From NCBI GenBank assembly GCA_902770725.1, contig CACXUA010000003.1:1-59085 (forward strand): a DNA stretch of 59,085 bases, given 5' to 3'. Source of the DNA: an uncultured Bacteroidales bacterium (GTDB lineage Bacteria > Bacteroidota > Bacteroidia > Bacteroidales > Bacteroidaceae). Both the position numbers and the translations under genes were made by a program. Under the pieces are notes generated by a model, which made no database searches, was not told the DNA's origin, and worked only from the letters and a program-made list of their open reading frames with translations. Below, piece after piece: positions 50,991-59,085 of the stretch (its first letter is position 1; the number at the start of each line of letters is the position of its first letter).

Positions 50991-52363
50991 TGGAAGAGAT
51001 AAAGGCAGTATATTTTGTAGGCATCGGCGGCATTGGCATGAGTGCCATAGCACGCTACTTCCTGAGTCGTGGCTTGGTCGTTGCCGGTTACGACAGGACT
51101 CCGAGCGACCTCACGAAGGCACTTCAGGAGGAAGGGGCGTTGGTTCATTATGAGGACAATGTGGAGTTCATCCCTGCTCCGTGTCGTGACAGGGAGAGTA
51201 CGTTGGTAGTCTATACGCCAGCCATCCCTGCAGAACATACGGAGCTGACTTTCTTCCGCAACAATGGCTTCGAGATACAGAAGCGTGCCCAAGTGCTCGG
51301 CACCTTGACGCGCTCGCTCAAAGGACTCTGTGTGGCTGGCACACATGGCAAGACGACGACATCGAGCATGGCTGCCCATCTGCTTCACCAGAGTCATGTG
51401 GACTGCAACGCTTTCCTGGGCGGCATCACGAAGAACTACGGCACGAACTACATCTTGAGCCAGAAGAGCCCTTATGTCGTCATCGAGGCTGATGAGTTCG
51501 ACCGCTCCTTCCACTGGCTGACCCCCTTTGCCAGTGTCATCACGGCGACGGATGCCGACCACCTCGACATCTATGGCACCGAGGAGGCTTACCTGGAGAG
51601 TTTCAGCAAGTACAGTAGCCTGATACTTCCCGGCGGCTACCTCATCCTGCATACGGGGCTGAAGATGAAGCCAGCCGTGCAGGAAGGCGTGACGGTCTTT
51701 ACCTATAGCCGCGAGGATGGCGACTTCCATGCTGAGAATGTCCGTATTGGTGATGGCCGCATTACCTTCGACCTCGTTTCGCCGCTTGGCAATATCCAGG
51801 GCATCGAACTTGGTGTGCCTGTCAGCGTCAACATAGAGAACGGCATTGCTGCCATGGCTTTGGCACAGATAGCCGGTGCTACGGCAGAGGAGATTCGCCG
51901 AGGCATGCTGTCCTTCAGCGGTGTGGATCGTCGCTTTGACTTCCACGTCAAGACAGACAAGATGGCCTACCTGAGCGACTATGCCCATCATCCCGAGGAG
52001 ATTCGCCGCAGCCTGGAGAGCCTGCGCGAGCTCTATCAGGGCCGTCGGATCAAGGCAATCTTCCAGCCGCACCTCTATACCCGTACACGCGACTTCTACA
52101 AGGACTTTGCCGCAGCCTTGTCGCTGCTCGACGATGTCTGCATCGTGGATATCTATCCGGCCCGCGAGGCACCTATACCTGGCGTAACGAGCCAGCTCAT
52201 CTACGACAACCTGAAGCCCGGCATCAAGCGAGAGATGTGCAGCAAGGACGGCATCCTGGATGTGGTGCGTCAAGGCGGCTTCGACGTGCTTGTCACGCTT
52301 GGGGCAGGCGACATCGAGGACTATGTTCAACAGATAACCGATATACTTCGACCCTTATCATGA
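50990..52363 (+). CDS. murC: UDP-N-acetylmuramate-L-alanine ligase
   Basis: 457 residues: FVGIGGIGMSAIARYFL, the ATP loop AGTHGKTTTSSM, and VIEADEFDRSF. It catalyses the first stem-peptide step. The start is the ATG that overlaps the murG stop. Its own stop overlaps the ftsQ start (ATGA), so murG-murC-ftsQ are tightly coupled. Confidence 0.95.
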   Translation: MEEIKAVYFVGIGGIGMSAIARYFLSRGLVVAGYDRTPSDLTKALQEEGALVHYEDNVEFIPAPCRDRESTLVVYTPAIPAEHTELTFFRNNGFEIQKRAQVLGTLTRSLKGLCVAGTHGKTTTSSMAAHLLHQSHVDCNAFLGGITKNYGTNYILSQKSPYVVIEADEFDRSFHWLTPFASVITATDADHLDIYGTEEAYLESFSKYSSLILPGGYLILHTGLKMKPAVQEGVTVFTYSREDGDFHAENVRIGDGRITFDLVSPLGNIQGIELGVPVSVNIENGIAAMALAQIAGATAEEIRRGMLSFSGVDRRFDFHVKTDKMAYLSDYAHHPEEIRRSLESLRELYQGRRIKAIFQPHLYTRTRDFYKDFAAALSLLDDVCIVDIYPAREAPIPGVTSQLIYDNLKPGIKREMCSKDGILDVVRQGGFDVLVTLGAGDIEDYVQQITDILRPLS

Positions 52364-53100
52364 AGACGGCAATCAAGATATTTCTGCTTCTGGCAGTCGT
52401 GGGCTACCTTGTGGTCGCTATCTGGAAGTTTGGCGGCCAGGCAGAGGACAGGACTTGCGAGGGCATTCGTGTCGAGATAATCGACAGCATCCCCGATGGC
52501 TTCATCACGGACGAGTATGTGCGTTCCATCCTGACGCGCAACAAGATATCGCCCGAGGGCATGAAGATAAGCGAAGTCAGCCTGGAGCAGATAGAGCAGC
52601 TGATGCTCGAGGAGTCGCACATCGAGCGTGCCTCCTGCTATTACGATGCGGCAGGCAGGCTCTGCATCAAGGTTGTACCGCAGCAGCCCATACTGCACGT
52701 CATCAGTCAGAAGGGCGAGGACTACTACCTGTCCAGCACTGGCCTGTCGATGTCAACCGGCACCTTCAACGTAGATCTGTGCGTTGCGACCGGCAACATC
52801 ACGAAGAAGTTTGCTGCCGAACACCTCCTGGAGTTCGCACGATATATCCACGACGACCTCTTCTGGAGCGAACAGATAGAGCAGATACACGTCGTCAGCC
52901 CCGAGGAGATAGAGCTGTATCCACGCGTCGGCCAGCATGTCATCGAACTGGGCAGCGTAAATGGATTCCAAGAGAAACTAGGCCGCCTGCGCACCTTCTA
53001 CCGTGAAGGACTGGAGCGCGTGGGTTGGAACAAATACAGTAAGATAAGTCTGGCATACGATGGCCAAGTCGTCTGCACAAAAGCCGACAACAGGAAATGA
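52360..53100 (+). CDS. ftsQ: Cell division protein FtsQ
   Basis: 246 residues. One N-terminal membrane helix (IKIFLLLAVVGYLVVAIW) is followed by a periplasmic POTRA-like and beta domain (ISEVSLEQIEQLMLEESHIE, ELYPRVGQHVIELGS). The position between murC and ftsA confirms the call. The start is the ATG overlapping the murC stop; an upstream open frame is a murC shadow. Confidence 0.9.
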   Translation: MKTAIKIFLLLAVVGYLVVAIWKFGGQAEDRTCEGIRVEIIDSIPDGFITDEYVRSILTRNKISPEGMKISEVSLEQIEQLMLEESHIERASCYYDAAGRLCIKVVPQQPILHVISQKGEDYYLSSTGLSMSTGTFNVDLCVATGNITKKFAAEHLLEFARYIHDDLFWSEQIEQIHVVSPEEIELYPRVGQHVIELGSVNGFQEKLGRLRTFYREGLERVGWNKYSKISLAYDGQVVCTKADNRK

Positions 53101-53118
53101 AGAATATCGGCTCAGGAA

Positions 53119-53206
53119 ACGCGGCACGCCATCTTTCGAAACGTGGCACGCCGAGATGACCAACATGGCACGCCATCTTTGCCAACGCGGCACGCCATCT
53201 TGAATA
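53119..53206 (+). repeat. Four-unit 22-nt element between ftsQ and ftsA
   Basis: Units start at 53119, 53141, 53163 and 53185. The core is ACRYGGCACGCC in all four, and the variable half is mostly ATCTTTSSMA or GAGATGACCA. Of the same family as those at 7303, 39308 and 45741. Confidence 0.93.
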
Positions 53207-53234
53207 ACATGCAACAACAATAAAAATAAATAAT

Positions 53235-54513
53235 ATGGGAGCAGAAAAAGACATTATCATTGCAGTAGAGCTGGCATCGACAGCTATACGCGCCATCGCA
53301 GGCAAGAGGGAACCTGACGGCAGTATGCGACAACATCGACAAGACGACACAGGCACTGACTCGTGTTGTAGCCAAGCTGAACGAGAAGCTGGGCGTTAAG
53401 GTCAACAGTGTCTATGTAGGCCTGGGCGGCCAGTCGTTGCGCTCAGTGCACAACCGTGTACTGCTGCAGTTCGACGGTCTGGAACTCCTTTCGCACAAGA
53501 CCATCGACAAGATGTGCGACACCAACAGCGGCGTCGTCTATCCCAATGCCGAGATTAAAGAAGTCGTTCCGCAAGAGTTCACCATCGGCAGCCGTAGCGT
53601 GGTCGATCCCGTCGGCATGCAGGCCGAGATGATCGAAGCGAACTTCATCAACATCATCGCACGCAACACACTCGAGGAGAACATCCGTAAGTGCATCAAT
53701 GCCGCTGGCCTTGAGGTGCAGGAGATACTCATCTCGCCACTGTGCCAGGCCAATACGCTGCTCACCCCCAACGAGAAGCGTTCCGGCTGCGCCTTGGTGG
53801 ATATGGGTGCCGACACCACAACGGTGAGTGTCTATGTCAACAACATCCTGCGTCACCTTTGCGTCATTCCTCTCGGCGGCTCCAATGTCACAAGCGACAT
53901 CACCAGCCTCAAGGTGGAAGCCGAAGAAGCCGAAGAACTGAAGAAGAAGTACGGCACAGCCTTCCGACCCGACAACGAAGACAAGACAGGACAGAAGATC
54001 AGCCTGAGCTTCGATCGTACGGAAGACGAGGAAAAGCTCCAGGAAATCGTCGAGGCACGCTACGAAGAAATCGTTGCCAACGTCTGGCATCACATCTCGC
54101 CCTATAAGGACAAGATGCTCTCGGGCATCGTCCTGACAGGCGGCGCAGCTCGCATTCCCGACCTTCCACAGGCTTTCGCAAGACAGACAGGCGGCGAACT
54201 GAACCTCCGCATAGCAAAAGGCCTCCCCGAGAACGTCACCATCTCATTTGGCGTACAGGTGGGCGAACCGGACCGCCTCTATACCCTCTATGCACTGCTG
54301 CTGGAAGGCAAAGAGAATTGTGTAGGCGAAGAGTCAAAAGCACCGGCTCAGGACACATTTGACTTCGAGCCGAAGGAAGAAGAGCCTGAAGTAAAGGCAG
54401 AACAGGAAACCCAGGAAGGTCAAGAAACTCAGGAGAAGCAGGAGAAGAAAGGCCCCTCAGCCTTCAGCCGTTTATGGAAGACAATAGGCGACATGCTTTC
54501 CGACGAAGAATAA
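53235..54513 (+). pseudogene. ftsA: FtsA with N-terminal deletion and frameshift
   Basis: The ATG at 53235 opens a good FtsA N-terminus (MGAEKDIIIAVELASTAIRA, then IAGKREPDGS), but this frame stops at 53399. The FtsA sequence resumes one frame away at about 53323 (VCDNIDKTTQALTRVVAKLN) and continues intact for 396 residues: YVGLGGQSLRSV, SPLCQANTLLTPNEKRSGCA, VDMGADTTTVSVY, LTGGAARIPDL, and the C-terminal amphipathic GPSAFSRLWKTIGDMLSDEE. Compared with FtsA of relatives, about 20 residues seem missing at the junction. FtsA is the actin-like anchor of FtsZ. It is either a true lesion, with a shorter product starting internally (TTG at 53437 or an earlier codon), or a sequencing or assembly error. 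Bases 53318-53325 are where to look. Confidence 0.85.
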
Positions 54514-54538
54514 CACATTACCTTAAATAGATACAACT

Positions 54539-55849
54539 ATGGCAGAAGAAAAGAACATACAGCCAATGGGCGGCATTAACTTCGTAATGCCGAAGACAGA
54601 GAATCCTTGTATCATCAAGGTAGTAGGCGTAGGCGGCGGTGGCGGCAACGCCATCAATCACATGTATCGCGAAGGCATACACGAAGTGACCTACGTGGTT
54701 TGCAATACAGACAAGAAGGCTCTCAACGACTCGCCTGTTCCCAACCACCTGCAGTTGGGCAAGGACGGCCTTGGTGCCGGCAACAACCCCGCTGTGGGAC
54801 GTCAGCGTGCAGAAGAAAGCATCGATGACATCCGCGAGATGCTCAACGACGGCACCCGCATGGTCTTCATCACTGCAGGCATGGGCGGCGGCACAGGCAC
54901 TGGCGCTGCTCCCATCATTGCGCAGTGCGCGAAGGATGCAGGCATCTTGACCGTCGGCATCGTCACCATTCCCTTCAAGTTCGAGGGAAACAAGAAGATC
55001 AATCAGGCGCTGGACGGCGTCGAGGAGATAGCCAAGCACGTAGATGCCCTTCTGGTCATCAACAACGAACGCCTCCGCGAGATTTATCCCGAACTGACCG
55101 TCATCAATGCCTTTGCCAAGGCAGACGACACACTGAGCGTGGCAGCCAAGAGCATCGCAGAAATCATTACGATGCATGGCACCATCAATCTCGACTTCCA
55201 AGACGTTACGACAGTCCTCAAGGATGGTGGCGTGGCCATTATGAGTACAGGCTATGGTGAAGGCGAGAACCGTGTCACAAAGGCCATCCAAGAGGCCCTG
55301 AACAGTCCACTGCTTAACAACAACGACATCTTCAACTCGAAGAAGGTTCTGCTCAACATCAACTTCTGCAGCGAGAACGAGACGGGCAACCTCATGATGG
55401 AGGAGATGAATGAGGTGAACGACTTCATGAGCCGCTTCCGCAAGGATGTGGAGACGAAGTGGGGCCTTGCTACCGATAGCTCGCTTGGCGATAAGGTGAA
55501 GATTACGCTGCTTGCCACAGGCTTTGGCTTACAGAACGTGCCTGGCGTCCGTGGCATAGTAGAGCAGAAGGAACAGGAGCAGTCTGCTGTCGATAGGGAA
55601 CTCGAGGACTACCATGAGGAGCGTGCAGGCTTCTATTACGGCTCTTCTACAGGTTCGCCTGTTCGTCGTCGTCGCCACAACACCTACATCTTCACAGATG
55701 ATGACCTCGACAACGACGATATCATCTCAATGGTCGATGCCCGTCCTGCCTACAACCGCACAAAGGACGAGGTGAGCAAGATCAAGGAGAAGAGCAGTCC
55801 TGCTCAGGAGTCTGACACGCCAACGATGGGCGTCGCCTTCGAACTTTAA
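54539..55849 (+). CDS. ftsZ: Cell division GTPase FtsZ
   Basis: 436 residues. The tubulin signature GGGTGTGAAP is present, with VGVGGGGGNAINHM and NTDKKALND ahead of it, and the T7 loop region NINFCSENETGN following. The C-terminal tail is long and charged (KDEVSKIKEKSSPAQESD), ending MGVAFEL. It forms the Z ring. It starts 25 nt after ftsA and ends the cluster, 5 nt from the convergent recO stop with no clear terminator between. Confidence 0.97.
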   Translation: MAEEKNIQPMGGINFVMPKTENPCIIKVVGVGGGGGNAINHMYREGIHEVTYVVCNTDKKALNDSPVPNHLQLGKDGLGAGNNPAVGRQRAEESIDDIREMLNDGTRMVFITAGMGGGTGTGAAPIIAQCAKDAGILTVGIVTIPFKFEGNKKINQALDGVEEIAKHVDALLVINNERLREIYPELTVINAFAKADDTLSVAAKSIAEIITMHGTINLDFQDVTTVLKDGGVAIMSTGYGEGENRVTKAIQEALNSPLLNNNDIFNSKKVLLNINFCSENETGNLMMEEMNEVNDFMSRFRKDVETKWGLATDSSLGDKVKITLLATGFGLQNVPGVRGIVEQKEQEQSAVDRELEDYHEERAGFYYGSSTGSPVRRRRHNTYIFTDDDLDNDDIISMVDARPAYNRTKDEVSKIKEKSSPAQESDTPTMGVAFEL

Positions 55850-55854
55850 ACATC

Positions 55855-56583
55855 TTAGGCCAGAACCTCACGCAACACAGCAAGCGAACGCAGGTCGCGG
55901 AACTCAGGCACGTGCAACTGATAGTAAAGGGTGAGCACATCCAGCATTCGGTTGCGCTGCTGCCGCGTCAGCAGGAAGCGATGCATGTTGCGCACATTCA
56001 TTCGTAGCAACTTGGGCATCATAGCAACCTCTTGTCCTTTGAGGAAGAAGTTGTGCTTGGGTTCTGTGTCTGTTGCAATGCTGTCTTTCAAATCGAAGAA
56101 AGGCAGCTTGTTCTTTTTGTCCATGTTAGGCCAGAAGCCCAGATAATACGTCATGCGTGTGAGGAAAGCGACATGGAAGTTAGCCAGTCCTTCACTTGTT
56201 ATATCGAACCATTGCAGACTATATAATATATAATGGTATAGGTCGGGATTCTTCACCTCGCTTCTCAGGACGTTGTGCAGGAACTCGGACAGGAAGAGGG
56301 CTACCGTCTCCTTAATCGGGTCGTAGGGTAGGGAGGTGTAGCAATGTGCGATGTGAACTTCCTGGATGCGTTGCAGAGAGGCTGTTGCGCGATAGTCGAA
56401 CATCACTTCCACGACGTTGAGCGGTCGTAGCAGCGTGGTGTGGATACTCTTTTTACGCTGCTGTCGTCGGTCGCGCACGAGAAAGGAAACACTGCCACGC
56501 GACAATGTAAAGATGTCCACGATGGCACTGTCGTCGTTGTATCTGTTGTAATGAAGTACGATTCCTTGCGTTGTCTCGAGCAT
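55855..56583 (-). CDS. recO: DNA repair protein RecO
   Basis: 242 residues: the OB fold starts with ETTQGIVLHYNRYNDDSAIV and FTLSRGSVSFLVR. The helical C-terminal half contains LFLSEFLHNVLRSEVKN and a position (LLRMNVRNMHRFLL) typical of Bacteroidota RecO, which lack the zinc cysteines. It helps load RecA with RecF and RecR. Confidence 0.9.
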   Translation of the reverse strand: MLETTQGIVLHYNRYNDDSAIVDIFTLSRGSVSFLVRDRRQQRKKSIHTTLLRPLNVVEVMFDYRATASLQRIQEVHIAHCYTSLPYDPIKETVALFLSEFLHNVLRSEVKNPDLYHYILYSLQWFDITSEGLANFHVAFLTRMTYYLGFWPNMDKKNKLPFFDLKDSIATDTEPKHNFFLKGQEVAMMPKLLRMNVRNMHRFLLTRQQRNRMLDVLTLYYQLHVPEFRDLRSLAVLREVLA

Positions 56584-56688
56584 ATCCTTTCGTCTTCTTT
56601 CAGTATGTAAAAGTACATAAAAAGACGCACTTTATGGGCACGTTACAGGAAAAATGCATCGAAAGCAACATTTTTCCTTGAAATTATT

Positions 56689-56718
56689 TTGTCAGTCTCG
56701 GAAATTGTTATACCTTTG
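56689..56718 (+). promoter_or_regulatory. Promoter for tRNA-Glu and rpsT
   Basis: TTG at 56689-56691, 19 nt spacer, TACCTTTG at 56711-56718, about 53 nt before the tRNA. Confidence 0.8.
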
Positions 56719-56771
56719 CACCCGCAATTGAGCCCCCGTACTCAAAAGCACAGGCTAAAAGCCGAGGGTAA

Positions 56772-56843
56772 GGTCCCTTCGTCTATCGGTTAGGACGAGA
56801 GATTTTCATTCTCTAAAGAGGAGTTCGACTCTCCTAGGGACTA
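56772..56843 (+). tRNA. tRNA-Glu (anticodon TTC)
   Basis: Cloverleaf with acceptor arms GGTCCCT and AGGGACT. The anticodon stem AGAGA/TCTCT encloses the loop TTTTCAT, with anticodon TTC. The T arm is present (GGAGTTCGACTCTCC). The 3' CCA is not encoded. It precedes rpsT by 37 nt and probably shares its transcript. Confidence 0.95.
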
Positions 56844-56880
56844 CAAGAGAAACAAGTAATAAAATAAGATAGAAAAACAG

Positions 56881-57135
56881 ATGGCTAATCACAAATCATC
56901 ACTTAAGCGCATCCGTCAGGAGGAAAAGAGAAGACTCCACAATCGCTATTACGCCAAGACCATGCGTAATGCAGTGCGCAAGCTTCGTGCTACAACCGAG
57001 AAGGCTGCAGCAATCGAGATGTATCCCAGCGTTCAGAAGGCACTTGACAAGCTCGCTAAGATCAATGTCATTCATGCAAATAAGGCTGCTAACCTGAAGT
57101 CTAAGCTGGCAAAGTACATCCAGAAGCTCGGCTAA
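56881..57135 (+). CDS. rpsT: Small-subunit ribosomal protein bS20
   Basis: 84 residues: [56 protein letters not shown]. The helical, lysine- and arginine-rich pattern of bS20. It has a strong terminator 31 nt after the stop. Confidence 0.97.
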   Translation: MANHKSSLKRIRQEEKRRLHNRYYAKTMRNAVRKLRATTEKAAAIEMYPSVQKALDKLAKINVIHANKAANLKSKLAKYIQKLG

Positions 57136-57166
57136 GAAGCCAAATCTCTTTTAGCTATAACGGAAC

Positions 57167-57199
57167 AAAAAGGCAACTCTTTCGGGAGTTGCCTTTTTT
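57167..57199 (+). terminator. rpsT terminator
   Basis: A perfect 13-bp stem AAAAAGGCAACTC/GAGTTGCCTTTTT with a 6-nt loop and T run. Confidence 0.92.
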
Positions 57200-57218
57200 G
57201 TTATTGTTTGTAGGGGAA

Positions 57219-57284
57219 CCTAGGAATGCCAAGGAAAACCTAGGAGGCCCTAGGAAATCCTAGGAGCAACTAGGATAACCTAGC
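57219..57284. repeat. 10-nt CCTAGG repeats at the gyrB 3' end
   Basis: Seven copies of a 10-nt unit led by CCTAGG or a one-base variant begin at 57219, 57229, 57239, 57249, 57259, 57269 and 57279. The array ends at the base before the gyrB stop codon. Confidence 0.85.

Positions 57285-59085
<1,801 letters not shown>

Noticed and set aside
53300-53330. Programmed frameshift in ftsA
   Set aside because: No slippery heptamer or stimulating structure is evident, and about 20 residues appear to be missing, so a deletion or error is simpler.
53119-53405. Reading frames giving MACRVGKDGVP-like peptides near the 22-nt elements
   Set aside because: They are translations of the repeat units on either strand and do not resemble real proteins.

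Overview
The window reads as a Bacteroidota chromosome segment, most likely Prevotella or a close relative. The evidence is nine or more promoters of the Bacteroidota type (TTG, 19-20 nt, TAnnTTTG), almost no Shine-Dalgarno sequences, DUF4295 next to rpmB-rpmG, the Bacteroidota order of the cell-wall/division cluster, and secreted proteins ending in type IX-like C-terminal tails. The genus is my inference.

Layout. 1-7,231 (+): DUF3109, a GH123-like DUF4091 protein, an AraC regulator and two secreted proteins, one a BACON/metallophosphoesterase/LamG protein. 7,458-12,568: a small HExxH membrane protein, then on the minus strand a GH5-GH43 enzyme coupled to fRMsr, and a Rep_3 replication initiator whose C-terminus resembles DnaA domain I. 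12,569-17,037: two long gene-free stretches full of 22-nt-phased repeats flanking parA and a small ParB-like gene. 17,038-21,872: a DEDDh exonuclease, a secreted unknown, a phosphoethanolamine-transferase-like sulfatase-fold protein, a class A acid phosphatase and a DUF4332 protein. 22,124-37,799 (-): two giant secreted proteins (one with about 80 cysteines in its first 460 residues), a 57-residue ORF, a C69 dipeptidase, a GH97 enzyme and a secreted EEP nuclease/phosphatase. 37,992-39,936 (+): rpmB, rpmG, DUF4295 and an M16 peptidase. 40,237-55,849 (+): the division/wall cluster mraZ-rsmH-ftsL-ftsI-murE-mraY-murD-ftsW-murG-murC-ftsQ-ftsA-ftsZ, with ftsA carrying an N-terminal deletion/frameshift. 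55,855-59,085: recO (-), tRNA-Glu, rpsT (+) and gyrB (-, cut by the window end).

Two observations stand out. First, rep, gene-free DNA with iteron-like repeats, and parAB look like the replication and partition origin of a chromosome-sized second replicon, or an integrated remnant of one; the initiator seems to have captured the DnaA N-terminal interaction domain. Second, short elements made of (usually) four abutting 22-nt units recur across the window in gene-free DNA, inside the division operon and even inside a coding sequence. They share length and phase but carry different words at different loci. I cannot assign them to any described repeat family.
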